Positions 54,576 through 63,265 of a stretch of DNA of 64,000 bases are shown here, in pieces; position 1 is the first letter of the stretch, and each line of letters begins with the position of its first letter. The stretch is taken from the NCBI GenBank assembly GCA_028284445.1, contig JANQRS010000081.1, positions 1-64,000 of the forward strand, in the 5' to 3' direction. The notes beneath the pieces were generated by a model that ran no database searches, was not told the DNA's origin, and saw nothing but the letters and a program-made list of their open reading frames with translations. The position numbers were made by a program, and so were the translations under genes. The DNA is from Calditrichia bacterium (GTDB taxonomy: Bacteria > Calditrichota > Calditrichia > RBG-13-44-9 > J075).

Positions 54576-56891
54576 ATGAAAAGTGAAGAATTTAAATATT
54601 TCGTAATTAACACTGCCGAAGGCTGGAACGAGGGATTTAGCGAATCAATGTATGTTAATCCCAAGGGAGAGCTTGCTCTGCGTTCATTGCAGCAGGTTTT
54701 TCCTCTTGGCGAAATTAAGCAGCCGACGGGCTTTACGCTAGACAGGAACGGAACCCTTTTTGTCATTGACGCCGCTAAAAATCAGCAGAAGATTTACACC
54801 CAAGGCACCTCAGAAGATGACCCGGTGGCGCTTAAAGGATTGGGCGGATTTGGCGATTCCCCGGGACAATTTAAATTCTGTCAATTTACCGGATTAAATC
54901 CGGCAGGCCGTCTGGCAGTCGGAAAATCGACGCTCTATGTGGCGGATACTTACAACAACCGAATTCAGGCTTTTTTGCTGCCCGGTTTCCAAATTCGCTA
55001 CATCTTGGGTGAGCCATCGGCTAAATATCAGAAAAACCACAACACGCCGGAAGCTTTGCGAAGCCCGAAGGACATTGTGATCGATAGCTGTGAGGATCTA
55101 TATATTTTAGATTATGGCAATAAGGTCATAAAGAAATTTGACCGCCTCGGTCGGTTCCTAGGAAGGATACAGAATGAGTTAATCAAAGTTCCGCAGAGTA
55201 TAGCAATCGACAAAGAAGACTCTCTTTATGTGATTGATGGTGATTCAAATCAAATTGTAAAGATTGATCGTCGCTGCAATACAATGCTGGCAATTAATCC
55301 AGTTGAAGAAAGTAACTACTACAGAATTACAGAAGCACTCTTTAAGAAAAGGCAGATAACCCGGCAAACGCACAAGTTAGTTGTGAAACTACGGACACTT
55401 TTGAATCAGGAGTTTCAGAGCAAGGTTGGATTCCTGCAAGCCATACAAGGTGTTTTGGGGCTTGAACCGAGTGATAATTTCAAGTCCTTCATCTTGAAGA
55501 ACGCGCTCATAAAGAAGCATTTTTCCGGCATCGCTGTTGATCATCTAGGGCAAATATATGTCGGCGAGAGCGGCAATTCTGATAATCTCAAAATTTATAC
55601 CTTCGATCAGCAGGGACGCTTTCTGGGCAGTTTTGGTAAATATTCCCGGGTTTGCCACCAGTTAATGGTCGACTATCAAGGCAATTTGTTTGCTAACTGT
55701 GGAAATCCTGGCCGTATTACTCTTTTGACCGGGGCAGAAATGTTCTCGCAGCGCGGCGTCTATTTTTCAAAATCATTTGACAGTTTCCAGGAACAAAAGA
55801 CAACCCAGTGGCACCGCATCGTCTTAAATGCCAGGATTTTCCCGAAAACCAAGATAAATGTCTTCTATCATGTTTCTGATGATGCCAGAGACTCGCGGGG
55901 CATTCCCCAGGAGGATTGGACGCCGGTCTTGAGCAGTCCTCGCAATGGACTCGAGAGTAACGACGGATTGTTTTTCGATGCCTTCGGCCGATTTCTGAAT
56001 TTGAAAATTGAGATGTTCGGGGACCAACAATATAGCCCCTGCATTAAAGATCTGCAGATCTACTTCCCCCGTCGTTCCTTTTTGCGCTATTTGCCGGGGA
56101 CTTACCAGGAAGATCAGGCCAGCAAAGCGTTTTTGGAACATTTTCTGTCCCTTTTTGAATCCTTTTCATACGGTATCGAGAATGAAATTGCGCAGATGCC
56201 AAAGTATTTTGATCCGCAGGCTGCCCCTGCCGATTTCCTGAATTGGCTTGGAAGTTGGCTGGCGATAGCCAGAGATGACAATTGGGCGCCGGAACGCAAG
56301 AGAGAGCTCATCGCCAGGGCTTATGATTTGTACAAAATCCGTGGAACTGTCGATGGGATGAAGGAAATTGTCAAGCTCTATACAGATGCAGATCCAATTT
56401 TGATTGAGCATTTTCGACTAAAAACGCCCCTGGTTATTGGTGCCGAGACCCAAGTCGGTGTCTCAACTGTTGTCGGCCGATCGCTCTCCAACCAATTGGT
56501 GTTGGAAGAAACTTCCACCATCGGTGACTTTACCCTTATCGATACTGAAGAGTCTGCGGATAAACCGTTTCAGGCTAATGCCTTCGATTTCACTTTGTTT
56601 GCCAATACCACCAATCTGTCCGGAAACCATCAGATTGAGGCGCTATATCGTATCATAGATGAGGAAAAACCGGCATTTACACGCTGTTTTGTTCGAACCG
56701 CGGAAGCTGGAATGCGTCTTGGTTACAATTCTTACCTGGAAATTGACACCGTTATCCCCAAGGGGTATCCAGCTATGCGCCTCGGCCAGACGGCCCGCCT
56801 TGGTAAAGACACTTTTTTGGCAACCAAATATCCCGTAAAGGGACAGATCGGTGGCCGTTCCAAAATTGCGATTGATACAATTCTACACTAA
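54576..56891 (+). CDS. Tail protein I with N-terminal NHL-type propeller
   Basis: 771 aa. Residues about 40-400 have NHL-like propeller repeats (GFTLDRNGTLFVIDAAKNQ, GKSTLYVADTYNNRIQAF, DIVIDSCEDLYILDYGNKVI, IAVDHLGQIYVGESGN) interrupted by one copy of the shared helical module (55338-55512). Residues about 505-610 match P2-like tail protein I (LRYLPGTYQEDQASKAFL, FLNWLGSWLAIARDDNW, GTVDGMKEIVKLYTD). The remaining C-terminus is beta-rich. It probably ties the baseplate to the appendage proteins encoded next. Confidence 0.88.
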   Translation: MKSEEFKYFVINTAEGWNEGFSESMYVNPKGELALRSLQQVFPLGEIKQPTGFTLDRNGTLFVIDAAKNQQKIYTQGTSEDDPVALKGLGGFGDSPGQFKFCQFTGLNPAGRLAVGKSTLYVADTYNNRIQAFLLPGFQIRYILGEPSAKYQKNHNTPEALRSPKDIVIDSCEDLYILDYGNKVIKKFDRLGRFLGRIQNELIKVPQSIAIDKEDSLYVIDGDSNQIVKIDRRCNTMLAINPVEESNYYRITEALFKKRQITRQTHKLVVKLRTLLNQEFQSKVGFLQAIQGVLGLEPSDNFKSFILKNALIKKHFSGIAVDHLGQIYVGESGNSDNLKIYTFDQQGRFLGSFGKYSRVCHQLMVDYQGNLFANCGNPGRITLLTGAEMFSQRGVYFSKSFDSFQEQKTTQWHRIVLNARIFPKTKINVFYHVSDDARDSRGIPQEDWTPVLSSPRNGLESNDGLFFDAFGRFLNLKIEMFGDQQYSPCIKDLQIYFPRRSFLRYLPGTYQEDQASKAFLEHFLSLFESFSYGIENEIAQMPKYFDPQAAPADFLNWLGSWLAIARDDNWAPERKRELIARAYDLYKIRGTVDGMKEIVKLYTDADPILIEHFRLKTPLVIGAETQVGVSTVVGRSLSNQLVLEETSTIGDFTLIDTEESADKPFQANAFDFTLFANTTNLSGNHQIEALYRIIDEEKPAFTRCFVRTAEAGMRLGYNSYLEIDTVIPKGYPAMRLGQTARLGKDTFLATKYPVKGQIGGRSKIAIDTILH

Positions 56892-56916
56892 TAGAGGCTT
56901 TAGGAGGACTGCCAAC

Positions 56917-58731
56917 ATGCAAGACAATGCAAATAAGTCACAACCTGGAGATCAAGCGACGTTTTTCGAGAGGATCAATTATTACTTCGGCAAAATGATG
57001 CTGGTTCGAGACTTTAAGGCTGAACAGAGCTATCATAACGAAAAACGCTGGCTCACCAATCGTCTAGGGTTTGGTTGGGGAACACTATGCGGCCTGGAAG
57101 TCCAGGTGAAGGAGAAGTCCGAATTATCTGTGATCGTGCAGCCCGGATTAGCCCTTGACAATTATGGTCACGAGATTTGGATTACCGAAGAACAATCTCT
57201 GAATTTGGAAAAACTGGTTCCTGAAAAAGAGGCCGCAGCCAGTCCACCCGAGTCACCGACAGAATACTATCTGACCGTTATGTATTTTGAATGCAAGGTT
57301 GAACCTTCGCCAATACCGATCGAGGATTGCGGAAAATTTGACCAGGACTGTGAACATAATCGCATTCGCGAACATTTCAAGTTCCAGGTTCATTTACAGC
57401 CGATCGAGAAGCCTGAGCCGGCGGCTATTAAAGATGCCAATGAATGTTTAATTGATGCCTATCGTCTTCTGAAAAATCCGGCCGTCCGAATAACCGAATC
57501 ATGTTCCACACGCAATGAATGTGATGAGATTCCTTTGGCGCGGATTTACTATGATGAAAAAGGCGAACTGACCGTTGACAATGCAAATTACCGCCAAATG
57601 GCTTTCAACACCAATATGTTATTCGACTATATCGACGCGCTGAAGGAGGAGGTCTGGAAGTTTCATGAGACCCGCTATGACCGGCGCCGTTCTATCCCCA
57701 TTTTGGCTCAAACCGTTCGCGGTATTGATTTTCAAGACGGCAAACTTGCCACGATTGATCAAATTAACGATGCGCATTTTGTGCGAGCCGCATTCGATGG
57801 AAAATCTGTTTGGTTTACGGATTGCAATAGTTCCGAACTTATGCGCATTGATCAAGATGATCCCTTGCACAATCCCGGCTACAGGCCCTGTCCGGAAAAG
57901 CCTGCGGAAAGCAATGGCAACAATTGGGGAATAGCCTTCGACGGTAAATATATGTGGGTGACTCACCATGAATCTGCATCTGCCAATGGCGACGATGGTG
58001 CAATAACCGGCATAAACGTTTGTGATACCGGGGACAAACAGCAACTGAGCATCAAAGGCTTAAAAAGTAATCCCAAGGAAATTGTCTATGATGGAGAATT
58101 CTTGTGGATTTCGCATACCTGTCAGGATGGCTCGCCCAGTGAGCTATCGCACTACCTCTCCAGAGTTAATCCGCGGGATTGCAGCTTCGAATCATATGAG
58201 CTCGAGCTTGACAATTTAGACCCGCAATCCAGCGATCCGGGAATCAAAGCGATGACTTTTGATGGCCAGTTTATTTGGGGGGTATATGATACACCAAATA
58301 TGACGGGCTTGATTGGTTTCAAGAAGAATGAAAATGGCGAGCCGGATGTCGGTAGACCAATATTCAGTGGCCACAACCGGCCGGGCGATTTGGCATTCGA
58401 TGGCAGCCATCTGTGGATCGCCCATGAGGATGGGCTTACCAGAATAGATATTCAACATCCGGGTGACAATATCAAAACCAATGACACTACCGATACATAT
58501 ACCGCACTTTGCTGTGATGGGGACTATATCTGGGCCGCGGAACCCTCAAACCGGGTCTTAAACCAGGTGAATCGAATGAATGCCAAAGAGACCGGTGACG
58601 TCCAAATTAGCCTGCAGAGAACCGGTTATGCGATTTCAAAAATGATCTTTGACGGGCGCTTTCTTTGGGTCGCAGCACATGAAGAAAATAACAATGTTAA
58701 AAAGGGTATTATTCATAGAGTCTTAGTATAG
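56917..58731 (+). CDS. Appendage protein 1: shared N-module plus seven-bladed propeller
   Basis: 604 aa with AGGAGG (56902-56907) ten bases before the ATG. The first 200 residues form the module shared with the next two genes (INYYFGKMMLVRDFKAEQSY, GTLCGLEVQ, VQPGLALDNYGHEIW, MYFECKVEPS). The rest has seven FDG-xxx-W repeats (AFDGKSVWF, AFDGKYMWV, VYDGEFLWI, TFDGQFIWG, AFDGSHLWI, CCDGDYIWA, IFDGRFLWV), consistent with a seven-bladed beta-propeller. It is probably exposed at the baseplate rim and could bind a surface glycan or protein. A start at 56851 would overlap the previous gene. Confidence 0.75.
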   Translation: MQDNANKSQPGDQATFFERINYYFGKMMLVRDFKAEQSYHNEKRWLTNRLGFGWGTLCGLEVQVKEKSELSVIVQPGLALDNYGHEIWITEEQSLNLEKLVPEKEAAASPPESPTEYYLTVMYFECKVEPSPIPIEDCGKFDQDCEHNRIREHFKFQVHLQPIEKPEPAAIKDANECLIDAYRLLKNPAVRITESCSTRNECDEIPLARIYYDEKGELTVDNANYRQMAFNTNMLFDYIDALKEEVWKFHETRYDRRRSIPILAQTVRGIDFQDGKLATIDQINDAHFVRAAFDGKSVWFTDCNSSELMRIDQDDPLHNPGYRPCPEKPAESNGNNWGIAFDGKYMWVTHHESASANGDDGAITGINVCDTGDKQQLSIKGLKSNPKEIVYDGEFLWISHTCQDGSPSELSHYLSRVNPRDCSFESYELELDNLDPQSSDPGIKAMTFDGQFIWGVYDTPNMTGLIGFKKNENGEPDVGRPIFSGHNRPGDLAFDGSHLWIAHEDGLTRIDIQHPGDNIKTNDTTDTYTALCCDGDYIWAAEPSNRVLNQVNRMNAKETGDVQISLQRTGYAISKMIFDGRFLWVAAHEENNNVKKGIIHRVLV

Positions 58732-58743
58732 GAGAAATAGATT

Positions 58744-59829
58744 ATGGCGAACAACGGAAGTATTACCAATGGTACGCTTGCGTTAAACAAAACCACTGCC
58801 GGTAAGTATCGGCGGTTGCGATACTTCCATGGCATGCTCCTGACTGAACGGGACTTTCTGGAGGAACAAACATACTTTCGGCAGAAACTCAAGCAAAGCA
58901 ACCGCCTTCATGGCAGCGGTGTTGTCTGGGGCCTGGAAATTCAGGAGCGTCCCATGACCGACGAGGAAAAAGAGAACAATACTCCGGTTTCAGAGATTAT
59001 TATCAAATCGGGTTTAGCACTGGATTGCGACGGGGAAGAAGTATATGTCTGTCGGGACAAGGTTGTCGATTTGGCAGACAAGATTACCTTCCTGGAAAGG
59101 CAAAAAGAAATTAAAGATATTTGTTCTCCTCCCGGCGATGCTGTCAAGCTTTATATCGGAATATCATACTCGGAATGTCAGGCCGAACCGGTACAACAAT
59201 ATACCTCCACATGTGAAGATGATCCGCTGCGGCCAGAATTTTCCCGGGTTCAGGAGGGGTACTCTGTGCAAATCCTCAGCGAAGATGAATTGCCTGAGTG
59301 CTCTTGCGGGCCGGCGAGAAAATGTCAATGCGGCAATCATGGAAATGGTCAGAAATGCCAGGAATTTTCTGCCTGCTGTAGTGACAATCATGTTGTTATA
59401 CTGGGCTGCGTTGATATCGGCGCGGCAACTGGCGAAGACCGGGACAGAATCTATGACATAAACGCTGGCAAAATCTGGATGGGAAGCGAACGGAAGATGA
59501 TCCTTGCCCATTTACCAACCGCCAGGTGGGAAGACAGCAAATTATCGCTCTATCAAAAGCTCGGCTGGAAGGATATATCGCTGGTTATCGGGATGGAAAA
59601 AGAGGCAGCTCGGCAAAAGCTTTATGACATGTATGACAATCAAGTGATAGTCAAAGTTGTTCCCTGGTCGACGCTCGTGCCTGCTGATTTGGGTGAGCAA
59701 GTTAAACACGCTGGACAGTTCGTTCCGCCTAACAGAACAATTTCTTTAATCACCGAGACCACCATCGGTGGCCGTGAATGCGTTATTTTCGCAATGGAAG
59801 ACGTATCCTCGTCGCCACGAGGTGGATAA
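58744..59829 (+). CDS. Appendage protein 2: shared N-module, Cys-rich insert and PASTA-like tail
   Basis: 361 aa. The shared module reads RYFHGMLLTERDFLEEQTYF, VVWGLEIQE, IKSGLALDCDGEEVYV and YSECQAEPVQ. It is followed by a cysteine cluster (ECSCGPARKCQCGNHGN, then QKCQEFSACC) that could bind metal or form disulphides. The last 90 residues (SLVIGMEKEAARQKLYDMY, VPPNRTISLI) resemble a PASTA domain, which in other proteins binds peptidoglycan or beta-lactams; this is a tentative reading. AGGAG precedes the ATG. It ends 107 bases before the next gene. Confidence 0.7.
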   Translation: MANNGSITNGTLALNKTTAGKYRRLRYFHGMLLTERDFLEEQTYFRQKLKQSNRLHGSGVVWGLEIQERPMTDEEKENNTPVSEIIIKSGLALDCDGEEVYVCRDKVVDLADKITFLERQKEIKDICSPPGDAVKLYIGISYSECQAEPVQQYTSTCEDDPLRPEFSRVQEGYSVQILSEDELPECSCGPARKCQCGNHGNGQKCQEFSACCSDNHVVILGCVDIGAATGEDRDRIYDINAGKIWMGSERKMILAHLPTARWEDSKLSLYQKLGWKDISLVIGMEKEAARQKLYDMYDNQVIVKVVPWSTLVPADLGEQVKHAGQFVPPNRTISLITETTIGGRECVIFAMEDVSSSPRGG

Positions 59830-59936
59830 ATTCTCACTCGTTTATCGTGAGATACAAATAGCTTTTGGTTATTCCGAATTCTGATGAGTGGCATTGAATT
59901 CATTTTGAAAACCAAATGGAAAGGTTCGGGAGTTGT

Positions 59937-62051
59937 ATGAACAATGGCAAGTTAAAACAAGTTCGCTACTACAAGGGACAGACACTGGTAGCGCAGGATT
60001 TTAGGGACCAGCAAGACTATCATATCAAAAGCTTGCGCCGCTTTATTAGGCGGTTTCCCTATGGCATCATCGACGGTCTGGAAATTGATATGACGACAGT
60101 TCCAGAGGGCTTCTTTACCATAACAGCCGGGACGGCGGTTGATAAAGATGGCCGCCTGATTGAGGTTCCGGATGGGGGGATGCAGGTGCCGCTGTCATCT
60201 TATGGAAGAAACAAACCTTTTCTAAGTATTATATATGATACTCGAGATTCTTGTGCTGCTCACTCCGTGTGCGGCGAAGCCGCAAAGAACAATCGGGTTA
60301 TCGAGTTTGCGGATTACCGCTGGCATGCGCAACCGGATCCGACTGGAAGCCGGATTACGCTAGCCAAGCTCATCGCACAAGGCAGCCCGCCCGGTGAATT
60401 TGTGCTGGAAACAGACGAAGAAAAAGAAACCGGCCGTCCGATTCGGACACCTGCTAACCTGATTTCTGAAGACGATATTGATTTCACAATTGCTAACGGG
60501 CATGATCACTCCGGTGGGGACAAAGGGCGGAAAATTTCGACCAACGGTATTGAAGATGCTGCGATAACATTAAAGAAATTGGATCCCGGTGTAATTGATT
60601 TTATCGATCAATCAACTGCTGGTTCGGTTGATACTGATGATATAGTAGAGGGTGCGGTAACCGAAAATAAGTTGGCTATTGATGCAGTAACGGACGAAAA
60701 AATTAAAAATGGTGCAGTTACCGAACATAAGCTAGGTCCTGGTGCGGTATCCGGAAATAAGATTGCAAGCGACGCTATAACGGAAGTCAAAATCAAGAAT
60801 GACTCAGTTTCCGAACATAAGCTGCAAAATAGTGCCGTTGTCACTGCTAAAATTGCTGCAGGTGCTGTTACCGCTGCAAAGATAGCTGATGGAAGTATTG
60901 GGGCGGCTCAAATAGAAACTTTTAATGCCACCGCTTCACCACCAACCGGAATTCAAACGGACAACATTCAAGATGAAGCGATTACTCGCGAAAAGCTGGC
61001 CGATGATGCAGTTACTTCCGCTAAGATTGTTGATGGCGCTATTTCTTCTGAAAAACTCGAAATTTTTAATCCCAGTATTTCATCGAATACCGGTATTCAG
61101 ACCAACAATATAGCTGATGGTGCCATCACAGCCGCAAAGATAGCTGGTAACAGTATTGGTGCGGCGCAATTGGAAACCTTTAATGTCAATGCTTCGCCTC
61201 CAACCGGCATCCAGACGGACAATATTCAGGATGGTGCGATAACCTCTGCAAAAATTGAAGACTATGATTCGTCCGCTGCATCTCCGACCGGTATTCAAAC
61301 CTCGCACATTCGGGATGGCGCTATTACTTCTGTAAAACTCGAAACTTTTAATCGCAGTATTTCACCGAATACCGGTATTCAGACCAACAATATAGCTGAT
61401 GGTGCCATTACAGCTGCAAAGATAGCTGATGATAGTATTGGTGCGGCGCAATTGGAAACCTTTAATCGGAACGCTTCCCCACCGACGGGAATCCAAACGG
61501 ATAACATTCAGGACAGAGCAATTACTCCCGACAAGCTGGCCGCGAATGCAGTTACGACCCCAAAGATTGAGGATGGTGCCATTACGGCTGGAAAGATTCG
61601 TCCCGGAACGATTGGCTCCGCACAAATTGAGACCTTTGATCCCAATGCGTCACCGCCAAATGGTATTCAGACCGGCAATATCCAGAATGAAGCGATTACC
61701 CGCGAAAAACTGGCTGATGAAGCGGTCGCTTGGCCCCAATTATCGGTGGTTGAAGAAGATCGAACCGTGATTCTTGGGCCGAGAGTCCAGGGATCACCGC
61801 TTATTCCCCAGGAACATACGGAACGCTTTTACTTTAGCGGTGCAGATATCAGCCAGGTTCGCATGGGACATGTGATTCCTATATCGATGAGTCCCCATAC
61901 ACAAGACTTTGAATTGGATTGGGAAGTTCAAACGCTGCTATCGCCGAACTCGCCCCCGGGCTCTGATCCAATAATGGAATATCGTTTTACGATTACCAAT
62001 CTCACAGATTCGACCATCGGTTTTATTGTGAGAGTGCTAAGATTTAGTTAA
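59937..62051 (+). CDS. Appendage protein 3: shared N-module plus fibre-like repeat shaft
   Basis: 704 aa. ATG at 59937 has GGGAG just upstream, and aligns the module with its paralogs (VRYYKGQTLVAQDFRDQQDY, IIDGLEIDM, TAGTAVDKDGRLIEV). ATG 59916 is the longer alternative. Residues about 235-595 are tandem repeats of ten or so residues with the pattern xAITxxKL (GAVTENKLAIDAVTDEKI), typical of phage tail-fibre shafts, with a longer unit (SPPTGIQTDNIQD). A 282-bp duplication is visible in DNA. The last 100 residues form a globular beta tip (EHTERFYFSGADISQ). It is the likeliest receptor-binding fibre of the particle. Confidence 0.78.
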   Translation: MNNGKLKQVRYYKGQTLVAQDFRDQQDYHIKSLRRFIRRFPYGIIDGLEIDMTTVPEGFFTITAGTAVDKDGRLIEVPDGGMQVPLSSYGRNKPFLSIIYDTRDSCAAHSVCGEAAKNNRVIEFADYRWHAQPDPTGSRITLAKLIAQGSPPGEFVLETDEEKETGRPIRTPANLISEDDIDFTIANGHDHSGGDKGRKISTNGIEDAAITLKKLDPGVIDFIDQSTAGSVDTDDIVEGAVTENKLAIDAVTDEKIKNGAVTEHKLGPGAVSGNKIASDAITEVKIKNDSVSEHKLQNSAVVTAKIAAGAVTAAKIADGSIGAAQIETFNATASPPTGIQTDNIQDEAITREKLADDAVTSAKIVDGAISSEKLEIFNPSISSNTGIQTNNIADGAITAAKIAGNSIGAAQLETFNVNASPPTGIQTDNIQDGAITSAKIEDYDSSAASPTGIQTSHIRDGAITSVKLETFNRSISPNTGIQTNNIADGAITAAKIADDSIGAAQLETFNRNASPPTGIQTDNIQDRAITPDKLAANAVTTPKIEDGAITAGKIRPGTIGSAQIETFDPNASPPNGIQTGNIQNEAITREKLADEAVAWPQLSVVEEDRTVILGPRVQGSPLIPQEHTERFYFSGADISQVRMGHVIPISMSPHTQDFELDWEVQTLLSPNSPPGSDPIMEYRFTITNLTDSTIGFIVRVLRFS
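61074..61520. repeat. 282-bp duplication within the fibre gene
   Basis: A segment of about 165 bases starting at 61074 is repeated with few changes from 61356 (offset 282 bases, 94 codons), keeping the frame. Flanking parts hold further diverged copies of the same unit. Such repeats can change in number by recombination, altering shaft length. Confidence 0.75.
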
Positions 62052-62063
62052 AGGGTGAATTCT

Positions 62064-62816
62064 ATGCGCATCATTGCCATGCTGAACCAAAAAGGTGGAG
62101 TCGGCAAAACCACTTCAGTCGCTAATGTGGGTGCTGGTTTAGCCAATCTCGGTGCGAGCGTCGTTCTCATCGATCTCGACCCTCAAGCGCATTTGACTTA
62201 TTCTCTGGGTATCAAAGCTGATGAGTTGGCAGTAACCGTCTATGAGTTACTGAAGGGAGAAGCATCACTGACCGAGACCTTGATCGAGCGCGATAACTTG
62301 AAGTTGATTCCCGCATCGATCGATCTGGCGTCGGCAGAAATTGAATTCTCGACCGAAGTTGGCAGAGAAGCATTTCTAAAAAATATTCTACAACAGATCA
62401 AGGAGGTAGATTTTATCATCCTTGACTGTCCACCTAACCTCGGTTTGTTAACTTTGAACGCGTTGACTGCAGCAACCGAAGTGATTGTGCCTCTGCAGGC
62501 AGAATTCTTGTCAATTAAGGGATTAAACAAACTGACCGAGATGGTTGCTAAAGTTAAATCACGAGTCAACAAGCAACTGGAAATTACCGGCCTGATAGCC
62601 ACGATGTACGATAAGCGTCTGCGGCTTCACAATGAAGTTTTTGAAAACCTCAGTAACTATTTCGGGAATAAGCTTTACAAAACGTTCATACGCCGAAATG
62701 TGAGTGTCGCGGAAGCCACCAGTTTTGGACAAACAATATATGAATATGCGCCAAGGAGTCATGGTGCAAAGGACTATTCTCAACTTTGTCAGGAAATATT
62801 AAAACAGGAGTTATAA
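62064..62816 (+). CDS. ParA/MinD-family partition-type ATPase
   Basis: 250 aa. ATG at 62064 with AAAGGG eight bases upstream; an in-frame GTG at 62055 is less likely. The deviant Walker A KGGVGKTTS, the A' motif VVLIDLDPQAHLTYSLG, and the B strand IILDCPPNLGLLTLNAL define a ParA ATPase, which uses ATP-dependent DNA binding or membrane binding to move cargo. No parS-like repeats or chromosomal parB are nearby. It follows the fibre gene by 12 bases and so belongs to the eCIS operon. It could space injection particles along the nucleoid, as McdA does for carboxysomes; this is inference. Confidence 0.85.
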   Translation: MRIIAMLNQKGGVGKTTSVANVGAGLANLGASVVLIDLDPQAHLTYSLGIKADELAVTVYELLKGEASLTETLIERDNLKLIPASIDLASAEIEFSTEVGREAFLKNILQQIKEVDFIILDCPPNLGLLTLNALTAATEVIVPLQAEFLSIKGLNKLTEMVAKVKSRVNKQLEITGLIATMYDKRLRLHNEVFENLSNYFGNKLYKTFIRRNVSVAEATSFGQTIYEYAPRSHGAKDYSQLCQEILKQEL

Positions 62817-62817
62817 A

Positions 62818-63231
62818 ATGGCCAAGAAGTCACGACTCGACAAAGACGCCTTTGATTGGGTTCAGGATACCTCGGAAACGGCTGATAGCGGCGGAAAAGA
62901 AAAGAAACAAACTGCCACCCAGCGTCCACGCAAGCGCCCGCCGCTGTCAAGGGCTTCCATGCTTAGTAAGTCGAACCTCATCACGACTTCATCCGAAAGC
63001 TCTGCGCAGCGCAGCGTCTTTGTTCGTTACGATAATTCTAGCGGTGAGATTATTTCATTGACGGAAATTACCAAAGGCCAGGGGGCATCTGAAGACCATT
63101 TGCAGATGTTTGTGCCTGGTGGCCAAACGGTTAAAGAAATTAGCCTTACCGGGAATTTAGCATCGATGTTGTTGCTGGACATCCACCTTAATTATCAGGT
63201 GCAAAATTCACAATTGGTTTCGAAACTTTAG
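62818..63231 (+). CDS. Small partner protein of the ParA ATPase
   Basis: 137 aa, one base after the ParA gene. The first 15 residues are basic with an acidic/aromatic follow-on (AKKSRLDKDAFDWVQDT), followed by a Lys/Arg-rich disordered stretch (KEKKQTATQRPRKRPP) and a folded C-terminal part (SVFVRYDNSSGEIISLTEI, VPGGQTVKEISLTG). Proteins that stimulate ParA ATPases often use a basic N-terminal peptide, so it is a good candidate adaptor that links ParA to the particle. There is no ParB-like fold. The function is inferred. Confidence 0.65.
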   Translation: MAKKSRLDKDAFDWVQDTSETADSGGKEKKQTATQRPRKRPPLSRASMLSKSNLITTSSESSAQRSVFVRYDNSSGEIISLTEITKGQGASEDHLQMFVPGGQTVKEISLTGNLASMLLLDIHLNYQVQNSQLVSKL

Positions 63232-63265
63232 ACAGCTAATGAAATCTTTTTAGAAGATGACAACA

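Noticed and set aside
33392-62051. Prophage or R-type pyocin
   Set aside because: No capsid, portal, terminase, holin/lysin or integrase is seen, while the AAA+ ATPase, Pvc16 and DUF6760 genes are characteristic of eCIS.
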